A DNA stretch of 64,000 nucleotides from Tillandsia leiboldiana (GCA_029204045.2 CM055074.1:17535164-17599163), one strand, 5' to 3'; positions 1-11,825 are shown, counted from the stretch's first letter. Numbers and translations are program-made. The notes: a model not told the origin generated them from the letters alone.

Positions 1-3000
1 TGGAGCTCCTCTGTACCCGTGGAGTGCTGCTGGAGTTGCTCGAAGCCGCGCGTGTAAGAGGGACCGAAAAACCGGCTTCCTCCTTCTTCCCCGAGCTCGG
101 CCAAGGTAAGGAACCTAGACCACTTAGAGTTAGGACCTCGGACCTTTAGCACTGGACTCCCCATGTCCTAGGGGTTCTCCGTGCACAATCCCGAGGCCCC
201 ATGCAGTCTGGGTTGCCGGCAGAGACAAAGATGGCCGGAACCCTAATTGTAGCTCCGCCTCAGGAGATCGCGGCAACCAGTGTATCAACCGGGCTAAAAC
301 TCGGGGTGCTTGGACTGTAGGAGGTGGGGACCAACTCCACCAAATTTGGTAGAGTATGGTCAACCCGTTGATTTGCAGTTTGATGCCCTAATTTTGGGCT
401 TTTCATGCACGCGGCCGCCGGAGCTCCGGCCACTTCCGGCCGGGGGGAGATGGACAGGAAGCTTCTTGGTGACCTAAGGAGCAACTCCCTCCAAGTTTTA
501 GAGCTCCACGTTGCCTCGATCAAAAGATGCCATTAGTGGGCATGAGCTCGGAATGGAGCTTTGGCCCAGCCGCGCCGCCGCCGTGCCCTGTCGCCGGGCA
601 CGGGCATGGAAAGCATCAGTGATGTGTTTGGCACCTGTTGGTGCAAGAAATTGGGACCCAGACCCCTTGGTTGCTTAGTCACGAATTTCAATGCAAATAC
701 CATCTTCTTCCTCCTCGAGCTCGGCTAAACCATGGTGCAAACCTGCACCTAGGTTGATGGGGTTTGCTCCAAAATCATTGTGGATCACTTTGATCTAGAA
801 AAGAGTGGCCCAGGTGCAGAAACCAGAGAGAACCCAATTCGGATTGTGCTTGTGTGCATGTGTATGGGTGGTGCATGCCAAGTGTATGATGAATTGCCTC
901 AATGAAGAAAAAGTGGGATTTAGACCTAACTGTAAATATAAAAGTTGCTTAAATATGTCCCCTGAGCTTGATGCTCACTTCAGATCAAGTTGAATCTGTG
1001 TGGACAGATGTTTGGTGCATTGTGAACTTGTGTGAGTACAAGGGCTTGGTTCGGGTTGAACCAGCAGACCTGGGCTGCATCTAGGGCAAGCCCTGTGATC
1101 CTGGCATTATCCAGAGATGGTTTGATATAGAAAGTTTTGTCTGGAAATGTGTGGATTCAAAGATGAGTCATAATCAAGCTTAAATACAATTATCTCTTAA
1201 AAACAGTATTAGGGGCTGTGTGAAAAGTTGTAACAGTGTACTCCTGGCTATTTTGGGGTCACTAAACGCGATGCTCATGTTTATTTTGGAATTTGGCGAG
1301 CCGAAGAAACGAAAATGCGTTTCGGCTAGGTTAGAGGAGTAATACATGGCCCGAAGTTTTCCTCGGGCATTGTGCTGCCACAAACGAGTGAGCACGGCGT
1401 ACAGCAAGTCGAATGTCACCTGCTGGAGGTGACGGCTCGTAAAAATGATTCTCCCTTTATGAGAACGAGCCAAAACAGTGTGTATTTAGTGTATAAAATG
1501 CATTCCGAGTAAACCTGGGGGCCTGGCTGTAATTGTAGCAGTGTGGAAAAGCTAGCTGAAGGTTCTAAAGTGGTTTTGACCTTTCAGTGGGGTTCCTGGA
1601 GTTCCTGTTAAGCTAAATATGCTTAATGTTGCGCAAATCGACGAAACGGTCGATTCGCGCTTATGCACTGTGAGGATTTGATAGATCCTGAGTTGTCACC
1701 CGGTATTATTGTAGGGCCCAGTCGTCAGGAGCCAGCCGTGATCCGTCTTGTGGTTATCGTGACCGTCTACCTTCTGGTGGAGTCGTTGTTCCTCCTATAT
1801 ACAGGTGGGTTTATCTTCGGTCCGCGTTTTATCAGGTCGGCCCTATTGGGTGCCGTGGTAGGTTGGACCCCTGTTCTTGGTGTAACCCTGAACCTATGCT
1901 TTAGCCTTACTATATGCTTTCATTCCAGCATTCAGTTATTTCAGCTATATTGCCTGATTATACATATGAGCCTTTCGTGATACTCTATTCTTCACTGCAT
2001 GTTTAGAATAGGAGTTCTAGTCTCAGTACTTGGCATGAATTGCATCAGTATCGATATCCTAGTGGGGATTTTCTCGGCTTCTCGCCGTCTGTCCGGTCTA
2101 CCGACCGTGGACTGAGATTTAGCAGAATAATTGCTATTGAGTTTATACCTGTTCTTATTACTTGCTTATCTACCAGCAGTTGCTTGTTTACCATATTGAG
2201 ATATATCATGCTTACATTCCAGCAGTTGCTTGTCATATCGTGCTTACATTCCAGCAGTTACTTGTGTATCATGTGGAGTTATATTATGATTTCTTCAACA
2301 GTTGATATGCATTTCCTGGACACATGCCATGCTTGATTGGTCACTAGCATAGTTCTATACCTGTCTCTATTCTTCCCTGCATATTTAGAATAGGAGATAC
2401 TACTTCAGCATGTGGCATGTTATACTAGTATCCCAGTGGGGATTTTCCTCGGCTTCTTGCCGTCTATGTGGTCAGTGGACCATGGTTTGAGCATCAGCAT
2501 TATGATCGCCGTCGAGCCAAGCTTTTCGTCACGCACACCGACGGTTTGGCCACCGTGTGGGTGTTCTTTACCGGTAGAGAGGTCTGATCGACCCGTGAGC
2601 CTAGTGGGGTTATGATAGCTTGATTGGGTGTCCAAAAGTGGTTGTTGCCTGAGGCCCCAGTGACCAAAAGTGGTTGTTGCCTGAGGTCATATGCTCCATG
2701 GCAAATTTAGCCTGAGGCCCTTGTGGCCAAAAGTGGCAGTGATTGGGTATATTTGTGATGATTACTTTTGATGCATTATCCTTGTTTATCATTTACTGCT
2801 TGCCAGATTATCAGTGATAGCATGATTGTTTTCTGCTTATCAGTACAGTATATTCATTCCTGCTTATCAGTTATAGCATGATCATTCATTCCTACTTGTA
2901 GTCTTATCAGTGATAGCATGATCATCTCTATATATGATTACACTGCTCAGTTGATTAATCCATGATTGATGATACTCTGCTGAGATTATATACCTATTTT

Positions 3001-3459
3001 CTATCTTTCAGCTTATCCTATTCTTGCTATCCGCTTATTATTGTACCCAGTAGGTACGGCTTGCTATTTCCCGGCCCGTCGTGCCCACTGGGATACACTC
3101 CGGTGTGTCTCACACCCTCGGGTGACTGTTTTTCAGGTCGAGCGGGTGCTGGGATGTCGGGACGAGTTGGTGAGGTTCCGAGTTAGCAATCGACCCTGGA
3201 CAGCCGTTTATGGTTTAGCAAGTTGTCAAAATTGTAAATAATTGTTTAAATGTTGTAACATCTTTTAGTAGTATGTAGTTTAGACTACTCTGATGTTGTT
3301 GTGAAAGCTAGCCGTGCATATATAGAAAAGGCTCAATTCCATAGGGGATTGGGACTCTTCTATATATGTGGCGGTCTGTCATTGCCCTGGCTTGGTTTTT
3401 TTAAACTCTGATATAAAAAAAAAAAATTTAGACCCACTTTCGAATCTCGGGGCGTGACA
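1..3459 (+). mobile_element. Partial Ty3/Gypsy LTR, D-related family (left end outside the window)
   Basis: The stretch ends in CTCGGGGCGTGACA and is followed at once by a primer-binding site, so it is the 3' part of a 5' LTR on the plus strand. Its last 500 bp match, in inverse orientation, the start of the D LTRs at 31619 and 38397. Shared landmarks are the block about 3040-3180 with a GGTACGGC-like start, the GTGCCCACTGGGATACACTCC segment and the CACCCTCGGGTG segment. No protein-coding signal was found; the short open frames here are not retrotransposon domains. The LTR is over 3.4 kb, in keeping with the 4.2-kb LTRs of D. Confidence 0.8.
1985..2490 (+). repeat. Diverged direct duplication inside the LTR
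   Basis: About 120 bp at 1985-2110 recurs at 2366-2490. Both copies carry CTATTCTTC, then TTTAGAATAGGAG, then AGTGGGGATTTTC and a TCGCCGTCT/TTGCCGTCT segment. A shorter repeat, CCAAAAGTGG with GCCTGAGG, recurs three times between 2630 and 2745. These are internal duplications of the LTR, not genes. Confidence 0.7.
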
Positions 3460-3620
3460 GATTAGATGGTATCAGAGCCAGATTTCGATCCTGAGACCGG
3501 TTAGAGATACAGAGACTTTTCTATATGTGTGGCGGTCTGCTCACGCCTTGGAGAAAACAAGTTTTAACTCTGATAAAAAAAAAAATTTTTAGACCCACTT
3601 TCGAATCTCGGGGCGTGACA
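3460..3620 (+). mobile_element. Primer-binding site fused to a second LTR end (internally deleted element)
   Basis: TGGTATCAGAGC at 3467-3478 is complementary to the 3' end of plant initiator-Met tRNA and marks the start of the element's interior. Only about 45 bp of leader follow. At about 3514 the sequence becomes a second copy of the last roughly 107 bp of the LTR (CTATATGTG, GGCGGTCTG, AGACCCACTTTCGAATCTCG), ending in GGGCGTGACA at 3620. All of gag-pol and most of the 3' LTR are gone. Short similarity (GACTCTTCTATA against GACTTTTCTATA) at the join suggests illegitimate recombination. Confidence 0.8.
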
Positions 3621-4196
3621 AATATTTTATATAAATTTGTATAAATGTTTTTTTTTTTTTTTGTATTTTTAACATTTACAAATATTTTTATGAACAGTTC
3701 AGGACAATGTGCTCATAACTTATCTGACATACAGCATTCTAAGAGACTTCGACTTACGTAAGATATCTAATCTATTATAGAATATGAGTATAATTTATTT
3801 ATTTATCTATTATAGAATATAAGTATAATTTATTTATTTATTTATTTATGATATTAAATTATTAAAATTTATTGTAGGTTTGATGAAGCAAATCCATCTA
3901 ATGAGCCGAACAAATGAAGAATTACCGGTTGTTATTCATATAGTTTATTTTGTTTATATTATATTTTTGTTTTCTATCTAATACATAATATCTAATACCT
4001 ACTTATTGAATAGTTGTCGTTATATTTCTGTTCTTTATGTAATACATTATGTCTAATACCTGTAGTTTACTTTTATAATATAATATTTCTATGCTCTATG
4101 TAATATATGATGTTTAATATCTAATACTTAATTAGTTTAATATTTAATACTTAATTAGGTTGTAATTCTCGCAGCGAAGCGCGGGTATTGAACTAG
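3621..4196 (+). mobile_element. AT-rich DNA ending in a Helitron 3' terminus
   Basis: The segment ends with a short GC hairpin (CTCGC, 7-nt AGCGAAG loop, then CGCGGG), a 7-nt spacer and CTAG at 4193-4196, followed by T. This is the standard Helitron 3' end: a hairpin about 10 nt before CTRR, inserted between A and T. The interior is very AT-rich, with repeated TCTATTATAGAATA at 3770 and 3806 and ATCTAATAC-type repeats. I could not fix a 5' TC end, so the left boundary is only the end of the preceding LTR. No Rep-helicase coding is visible, so this is a non-autonomous copy or a fragment. Confidence 0.6.
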
Positions 4197-4407
4197 TATT
4201 CATTATTTCGCAACCAAACGGGCTCTTAGAGTAGTGTAAATTTTACACCTAACTCATTCAAAAACTCTTGTTCTAATTTTATCGATAATTTTTTAATTAA
4301 AAATTTTTAAAATTTTTGTGAATCTTAGAATGATGAAGATGTTAGATTTGCAATCATGCATGGGACGAGTGAAGAAATACCCGCCTCAGAATGGGATGAG
4401 TGCAGGA

Positions 4408-4431
4408 TGTACACCCCATTTGGGGTGTACA
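4408..4431. other. Perfect 24-bp palindrome upstream of RRS1
   Basis: TGTACACCCCA at 4408-4418 and its exact reverse complement at 4421-4431 are separated by TT. A second, 15-nt palindrome centred on GTGTAAA/TTTACAC lies at 4234-4248. Both sit in the roughly 450 bp between the Helitron end and the gene. They could be the core of a small foldback element or a cruciform. No flanking target duplication was recognised. Confidence 0.55.
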
Positions 4432-4455
4432 GGTAGCAGTCCTCATACAAATAAC

Positions 4456-4698
4456 ATACTATATATATATTTTTTTCCTAGCACCAACCTAGCTTATCTA
4501 TATCACATATTTTGACGACTGGTCCACCGTGGACATGATCCACCTAAAATTTATTCTAGACCAAAACCCTAACCCTACCCCTACTCCTGCCTCGCTCTCT
4601 TTTCTCTCTCTGTCTCTCTTCGACGTTTCCCTCCTCGTTCGCCATTTTAGTTTTTCCGGGCGGCGTATAGGAGCGCGAAGGTCGAAACCTTGCGATCC
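4456..4698 (+). promoter_or_regulatory. Probable RRS1 core promoter and 5' leader with telo-box
   Basis: A TA run (ACTATATATATAT, about 4458-4470) is a candidate TATA element. A telo-box, AAACCCTAA, lies at 4564-4572, directly followed by another CCCTA. A pyrimidine-rich leader (CTCTCTTTTCTCTCTCTG region, 4590-4620) leads to the ATG at 4699. Telo-boxes are a known common element in promoters of plant ribosomal-protein and ribosome-biogenesis genes, which fits the product. The transcription start is not determined from sequence. Confidence 0.55.
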
Positions 4699-7600
4699 AT
4701 GGCGGAGGAGCAGAGCGGGAGCTACCAAATCGATTTGGGCAATCTCATGGCCTACGACCCATCCCACCACTTCGATTCGATTCCCTCATCTCGGTTTCTC
4801 CCCTAACCTCCAATACCCCATCCCTAAATTTCTAGGAAATATTCCGATTTTGTCGCGAATTTTACCCTAATTACATGCTTTAATCTTATTCGAGTACGCG
4901 TGGTTTGACTTGTCTCCATTGTTGTTGTTTTTTTCATAAGGTTTGGGAAGAGTTGGAGGACAAACAAAGGCCCCGATTTTTTGTGATGATTTTTTGCCCT
5001 AGTTTCAGATTTCTTTTCATTATTGTGCTTTGTTTGATTCGTTTTCGTTGATGTTGTTGATACTTTCTCTGTTGCTGGATTCATATATTTTAGGAAAGAG
5101 TTTAAAAGAAAAAAAAGCCTCGATTTGGTTTACGAATTTTGCCGTAATTTCATAATTCAATTTTATTTATATTCTTTGTTTGGTTCATCTCCGTGCCGAG
5201 CTCACATGTTGTAGGGGAGATTGAGAAACGAAAAACCCGATTTTGTTATGAATTGTGCCCTAATTCAGATATTAATCTTATTCTAGTAATCTTTATTCTC
5301 CTTTGGCGTTATTGCTCTCTCCCTTGTTGTGTTGATATAGAAAAAATAAAAAAACCTGATTTTGTTACTAATTCTGCCCAAATTTTAGATATCTTTTTTT
5401 TTTAGTATTCTTGGTTTGATATGTGTGTATTGTTGTTCTTATGATTTTAGGGAGGAGTTGATAATGGTGTGTTTGCAAAAGGGCACGGAATCGGTGCAAG
5501 AGATCGCAAATGCCCTATTTAGCTTGCCCTCCATGGAGAACCCGGATGGCCCCATCGTTAAGTTGCCACCGCCCACGACGAAGCTTCCCAGAGAGAAGCA
5601 TGTAAGTGCTTTTCTTCTTTGGAGATTCTCAAATTGTTTTTTGTCCACATTCTTGTAGATAATTAGAATAATGTGAATCATATGGGGTTATTAGTATATG
5701 CTTGATTATAGCTAGCATGTCCTAGTTACTCTTGTCTTTCATGGTAGAGTAGAGGAACCAAAAATGCTTTTAGGGTTATCAATGTTGCTAATTTATTAGC
5801 TATATTATTATAATACATAAGAAGGTTGTAGCAGGTATACGAAACAATTATCTAAGCTAGTAGAGAACGGTATTAGCATATCATATACTTGACGCTTCCC
5901 TCATATTTCGGCTTGGGACCTAAATAAAGGCCCAAGACATGGACTTTGAATTAAATGGCTAGATGTTGCTTTTCTTAAATATTTAGAGAATGAGCCTATT
6001 AGTAGAGTCTAACTCAGGACCTTTTACTGTGATACCATATTGAACAAACGTTGGTATCCAAAAGCTTAAGCTTCCAGCAAACAACATTTTAATATTTAAT
6101 ACTTTAACAATATAACCTTGGTTGCTAGCTTGTTGGATGCTGCATGTTTAGTATTTTGTGTGTATCGAACTTTAAATTACACCCTCAATGTCGTATTTTT
6201 TGTTGCTAGTAGATTTCTTGATTTAGTGTCCAAATGCTGTGCCTAATTGAACATACTAAAGTTTGAATAAATTCTTTATCTTCTTCAAGATTCAATGTTG
6301 TGTCTAAAATCGTTGAATGGTTAGTTTAATCTTACACAAGTAGGATTGCAAGTAAAGTTTCTCGAAATCCCTGATTGTCGTATCTACTCTTCTTTGATCT
6401 CCAATCAATATCACACCCTTTCATCCTGTTCCCAATCTCTTTCTGTTATGTTATTTTTTGTTTATTGTGCTGATAAGTTTAGTTATTAGTGTGAAGCTTA
6501 TGATACTAGCTTCTCTTTGTTTCTGACTCCATCTTGCAACTCTGGTGCAGTTTGGGATGACTCTATTCTTATTTACTTTATAAAATTAGTTTTCTTTGTC
6601 ATTTTGAATTGTTCTGGAGAGATTCTGATTTAAAACAAGTTTTATGTGTGTTTTCGCCCCAATTATGTCACATTGGTTCAATAGGGATTGATCTTCATGG
6701 GATCATTATATTTAGCTCTCTGCAGAGTTCAGAATGATTGGAGGGTGTGATTAGAGTCTTGTTCAACTTTTGCGCCTTAATTGTTGGTCCAATTCTTTAT
6801 TTGGGCTTTGATGGTTATTAGACCCTATTCTTTGGTTTGCTTGCTACAGCTGACTCTTCTTTAGGGTATTTTGTAACTGGCTACCCATCTTTTTATTGTT
6901 AGGTTTCTTCCTTTATTGGATCCTAACTAATTCTGCAGACCCTATTATTTGTACGGTATCAATTCTTGTAGATAAAATTGCTCCAAAATTTCCACCGGGG
7001 CTTTGTTCCCTGTGATATTTCTGCTCCCACCTGTGCTTTGACAGGCTACCTCTTTCTCCTTTTTTTTATCCCAAGTTTGCCGCTTTCCCTCTTTGGCTGC
7101 TGCTATTGCAGTTCTTCCCCTCACCTTCGTCTGCTAATACTGCTGGAATTTGGACAGCTGTTAAGGCTTTTAGTCACATCAATTGATACTTTTGTTGATT
7201 GGGATTCGAATTGACCCTTGTCCAGGTGCTTAAGGATATAATTTGGTGGTTTTGCCATTGATGATTACCATCTTTTGAGGGTTCCAAGAACATAAAATTA
7301 TCAGATTTTTATTTCAGCTTGGGTTCAAATCTGGAAATATTGTTTCTTTTGGTTGTTGTAATTCAGTATTTGGTTTTAATTTAATATAACCCATTCCAAG
7401 ACACTCTCTTTGATTCTTTATGTATCCATTATTCCTCTACTGCATCACTTTTGGTAACAGAGCATACTAGAAGTGGCCTAATTCTGTTATTGTCTGCATC
7501 ACTGTCTTCCTTTTCGGAGCGGCTCCCAGAAGTCCTTTAATTAAGTTGCAGATGCCTTTTCATTTTTAGACTTTATGGTTTAATTTTGTCCTTCTATTGG

Positions 7601-10600
7601 TTTACACTTTCAGTTATCTAGTGGAGCTTATTTTGGCTCATTCTTTAGTTGTAATGCGTCATCTGTATCCTTTTGGATTATTTTTGATCATTTAATAATC
7701 ACCTTTTTTTGACGGATTATTGCTACTATCTTATAGTCGTATATGTTTGCACTTTATTATTTAACATAAGTTGAATATAAGCATATAACATTGTTTGAAC
7801 TTGTTTTTTTTCTCAGCTTCCGAAGCCTAAACCTCCTACTAAGTGGGAATTATTTGCAAAAATGAAAGGTCAGCCATTTTTGACTTCTTATATTCTGTAT
7901 TAATTTCAAGAACCATCAACTGGAAATATCTTTTTCTGCTCGTTTTGAATGAGTAATTTGATAGGTTTACTCTTAATATTCCTAATTTTGTTACTAATAT
8001 AATCTGACAGGAATAAAGAAGCACAAGAAAAACAAGCGTGTTTGGGACGAACAAACTGGTACCTGGAAGCGGACTCATGGCTATGATCGTGCTAATGATG
8101 ATAAGGACATACCAATCATAGAGGCCAAACTGACAGATGGTATTATTATTATTTTTTCTACAAATTAGTAGTTGGAACTTGTTTGTTTACCTTCTAAATT
8201 GTAGATTACCAAAGGAAAACAATCTGCAGCTTTTAGAGGTTTAATCTTCCATTTTTTGTTTTGAGTGGTGTTTGGACTAGTGAAGGTAGTTTTCAAGGAA
8301 AAAGAATTTTTAATGGAAATGAAAATTCGCCTTTATTAGCACTTGGTTTGGCATAAAAGAAAATAATTTGTGAGGTATATGTGTTTGGTTTGAAGGAACA
8401 GAAATAACAATAGTAAAAGCGAGGTGAGGGGAGGTGTTTACAGTTTGCAGTTTGTGTTTCCACCCCCCAAAAAAAAGTCCCAGAAAATGAAAACGAATGC
8501 TTTCCCTTAAAAAAGTAAAATAATTTTCCACTGAAAAGTATTTACATGAAAGCAAATGGTTGGAAAATTCTTTTTTGGCCCAGAAATGGTTTTTGAGGGT
8601 TTTATACATGCTATCACTTGCTGCTTTAACATATACAAGAATGAGTACTCAAATTACTCATTGTGTGCTTCTTTGACCTTTAAGTTTGAAACCACTATTC
8701 TCTATTAAGATTTACGGCCTCTTCTGCCTGTACATCATTAACTCCTATGTTGAAAATTTTCTATTTCTTAAACCCGAATCTATTGAATTTTGAATGGTAA
8801 GACCATCCCTTTCTGATTTTTCACTAGGAAATTTAGTACATGACCTTTTCACTGATTAAACTTGTTGAGTAGTTTGCTAAAAAGCTGGATCCAGGTCAAA
8901 TTCCTTATATTGATCGAAGTTACATCATTTTTTTTCATGTGTTGAATGCTATGTTGTATAGCTATTTGGATCTTGTAATTCATGCTCTTAATTTTGGCAG
9001 AGCCAGGAGAGGATCCTTTTGCGAAAAGGAAGGCTGAAAAGAAGCAGCGAGTCGAAAAGCTAGAGAAGAACAGACTGCAGAATTTAAAGAAAGCTGCAAA
9101 AGTTGGTGCTTTGCCAAGGTTGTCCTTCTGTTCTTAAATTTTATATTATTTTGCAACTTTTTATTTGTTTATTGTTCTATGTTATCTTATCGCATCACAC
9201 TTTTATCTAACCTCTTATTATGGTAAAGTTTTACACGATATTGCCGAATGAGCATTTCTAGGATATCCAAATTTGCATACAATTAGGCTTCCTGGTTTGT
9301 AATCCTCATATGGAATTTTCCATTAAATTTGAGTGGTATCCTACAATCACATACAGCTTAAAAGCACTGGTTGCTCAGTACTGCTTCAGGTTGTAAGTCT
9401 AATGTTACATAGATAAGATAGTTTATATATTGAGCAAACGACTCAAGGAAATTGAAGTAATTGTTTTTAAGTGCACTCTTAGAACAAACAACAAACATCA
9501 CGCAACAAAAGTATATGATACTAGTGCAAAATTCATCCTACCGTCTCACTTTTAAATATTGTGTTCTTCTGGTGCCATTTTATTCTTTCTGTTGCATTAA
9601 GATGCTTAACTTTAATATGATTTTGGTTTCTGCGTAAAAAATTCATTTCCTCTAATGAAATTTCTGAATTTTTTAATTTAAAAGCTATGTATAATTTCCT
9701 ATGCAGTCATATACAACTTGCTGCAACAGCGTTACCTATAGCAGGAACTCAGAAAGAAGCACCTAAAAAAGCAAGCAAAGAGGATCTTGAGAATGTAGCC
9801 GGGTTTGCTGCAACTGCAACGGCAAGCGGTGGGAAATTTGATAAAAAGTTGCCAGGAGAGAGGCCGCCAAAGCACACTGGGAAGTATAGAAAGGTTTGTT
9901 GCTCAAATGAAGTCCTAGTTTGGCCTGCTTTTAGAAAAGGTTCTCTACTCGACGAGTTAGACAGTTGGCAAATTAACAGTGGAGGTTTTGCTGTGTCAAG
10001 AAGCTAAGATGAGCTTCGGGCCTCTAAAAGCAGAGAAGCTCCAATTTAAAGCTTCTACTTCTGCTACCGCTACAGTAGGAAGCTGTTAGGGGCAGTCTTA
10101 TATTTGTTAACAATTTATGAACCTCACTAGGAATTATATGCTCACTTTGAATTGGGTAGTTAGAACTTTAAAAATTTGATTTCATTGTCTCGCCTTTTAT
10201 TAGTTTTGATTTTAGAAAATTCTGTTAATCGCTCAAAGAGTTATAGAATATTGTCAATTAACATAGTATTCTTTTAGTTTATAGAATTATTTATCCAAAA
10301 CGTTACATTTATGAGACCTGAGAGGTAGCTACATCAATCATGTTGTAATACTAGGTAGTAAAATAGTACTTCCAAAGGTTTTCAAGTACCCATATCAAAA
10401 TATTCTGCGAGTCTGTACGCCAGTGCTTTTTCGAATAATTCTAGTCAAATGGAATATCAGCAAAAGCTTCAGCAATTCTAAATCTGCCATAAGAACTATT
10501 TTTTGTTTTCCTACTGAGCCATTCTTTTCCATCTTTACACGAACTTTTTCCCTTATTATTTTTTACCTTGTGTGCAGTTTCTCCCTGTTGTTGAAGGAAA

Positions 10601-10977
10601 AGGGATGGGTGCTCAAGAGAAGCAGCAAACTGAGAAAATTCTGAACCAGCTCTTGGCCAAAAGCTCTCACGAAATACTCGATGTCAACAAGGTTAGCATT
10701 ACGGTTCATAGATCTTGAAAATATGAACTATCGGATCTGTCTCTTGCTTTCCTTTTTGTTTTTTGCTTGGGTGTGACTTATTTTTTTTGTCGCTAGTGTA
10801 GTTTAACTTGGTTTATTTACCCAGGCTGTTACGATGTTCAACGTGAAGAAAGAAAAGCAACGAAGGAAAGAGAAGGAGACATCCTCGTCAATGCCAAATA
10901 AGTTCAAGCCAAAGAAGAAACCACTCAAGAGCTCTTCAAAGAAGCCTGTCAAGAAATCTTCAAAGAATAAACAATAG
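4699..10977 (+). CDS. RRS1: RRS1 homologue, ribosome biogenesis regulatory protein (8 exons, 332 aa)
   Basis: The exons are 4699-4793, 5451-5601, 7817-7868, 8011-8139, 9001-9118, 9707-9893, 10578-10691 and 10825-10977 (stop TAG). All introns are GT-AG and all phases match, giving 332 residues, close to the usual plant length of about 310-330. RRS1 is a nucleolar 60S assembly factor. With RPF2 it brings the 5S RNP (5S rRNA, uL18, uL5) into the pre-60S particle and is needed for late 27S rRNA processing. Family signs are the N-terminal Asp-Leu-Gly ... Met-Ala-Tyr-Asp segment (residues 12-20), the block PREKHLPKPKPPTKWELFAK (78-97), a Lys-rich stretch at 98-110, the DEQTGTWKRTHGYDR block (113-127), the DPFAKRK block (147-153), the LPSHIQLAATALPI block (180-193) and a very basic Lys/Ser tail from about 285. 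The start is the first ATG after the pyrimidine-rich leader and gives the conserved N-terminus. Intron 2 is the longest, 2.2 kb. The frame is intact. Confidence 0.95.
4836..5450 (+). repeat. Tandem acceptor-like repeats filling RRS1 intron 1
   Basis: Nearly all of intron 1 is five diverged copies of a 105-153 bp unit. Each unit starts after an AG resembling a 3' splice site (AG ending at 4835, 4940, 5093, 5214, 5340), has a purine-rich stretch, then a CCGATTTTG-like core (about 4844, 4972, 5118, 5236, 5355), then GAATTTTGCCCTAATT-like and T-rich sequence. The real acceptor at 5450 is the next member of the series. The GGAGGAGTTG that begins exon 2 resembles the decoy starts, for example GAAGAGTTGG at 4946. 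Confidence 0.7.
8270..8615. repeat. Possible MITE-like inverted repeat in RRS1 intron 4
   Basis: The two sides of this stretch are loosely inverse to each other. AAAAAGAATTTTTAATGG near 8300 and AAAATAATTTG near 8360 face AAAATAATTTTCC near 8517 and AAAATTCTTTTTTGG near 8565. The centre is purine-rich with a C8/A8 tract at 8461-8476. This resembles an old foldback element. I found no clean terminal repeat or target duplication. It is removed by splicing, so it should not affect the protein. Confidence 0.3.
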
Positions 10978-11529
10978 ATTCCCAACTTTTCTTGATGTAT
11001 GAGATAGGTAAAGTTTTGGATTTTGCTGTAGGAAGTGAGCAGATTCTCGAGGGTTTTGTAGGGCGTGGGCTCCTTGTGCTAAAAGGGGTGCGAAGTAGTG
11101 TATTCTGTCACTTGTTTTTCATCTATTATGTTTTATCTAAGAAGAGCATTTTATCCCATGATTTGTGCAACAGTCATTTATAATATTGCATAATATTTAA
11201 TCCTTGATCTAGCACATAAGTAATTTAGAAAGGAATCTAGAGCTAAGTTGCAAGCTCATTTGCGGGATCGACTAATGGTGTTAAAGATAATTAGCTTTCC
11301 TTTATTTTTCTTCAGTTATTAGAGAACTAGCCGTTGGCCTATTTGTTACTCGTTTACAATGTAGTTTACTTAACAGGAAGAGCATTTTATTCCTTGATTT
11401 ATGCAGTTGTTATTCACGATATTGCATATTTGTAACGCTTGATATATCTCATTGGGTAATTTGGAGGACATTTAAAACCTAGCGAAGTAATGATTAATGA
11501 GTTATGAGCTCACTTACAAACGGAATAAC
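10978..11529 (+). repeat. RRS1 3' flank with a diverged direct duplication
   Basis: About 140 bp just downstream of RRS1 (about 11130-11275) recurs in diverged form at about 11370-11525. Shared blocks are AGAGCATTTTAT, TGATTT.TGCA, ATATTGCATA, a CTTGAT.TA segment, AGTAATTTAGAAAGG against GGTAATTTGGAGGAC, and a closing GAGCTCA/AGCTCATTTGC-like part. No clear poly(A) signal could be fixed; the AATAAA nearest the stop (10966-10971) is inside the last exon. No gene is seen here. Confidence 0.55.
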
Positions 11530-11618
11530 TGTGTTATATGTAAATTCTTGCATTTTTCTGCGTTTGGAGAAAGAATAAATTCTCCATGTACTTGTTTAGC
11601 TCAACTTCTCTTAATTTG

Positions 11619-11620
<2 letters not shown>

Positions 11621-11700
<80 letters not shown>
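11621..11700. repeat. AT dinucleotide microsatellite, 40 copies
   Basis: An uninterrupted (AT)40 run of 80 bp. The open frame of alternating Ile and Tyr across it is an artefact of the repeat. Copy number is likely to vary between individuals. Confidence 0.98.
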
Positions 11701-11703
<3 letters not shown>

Positions 11704-11825
11704 AAGAGAAAATTATTATTATGCTATTGGTTTTGTTTATTTATTTATTTTGAAAATAAATTTAGTCAAAAATTGTGAAACAATTAGATTTCGAATTTGA
11801 AACTTTGAATACCACCCACTAGTAA

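Noticed and set aside
3467..3479. tRNA-like match to initiator Met
   Set aside because: Only about 12 bp complementary to the tRNA 3' end, at LTR edges: primer-binding sites, not tRNA genes.
9687..10007. Single 106-codon gene here
   Set aside because: It is exon 6 of RRS1 (9707-9893) read through into the introns on both sides.
11497..11778. 93-codon frame with an Ile-Tyr run
   Set aside because: It is translation of the (AT)40 microsatellite.
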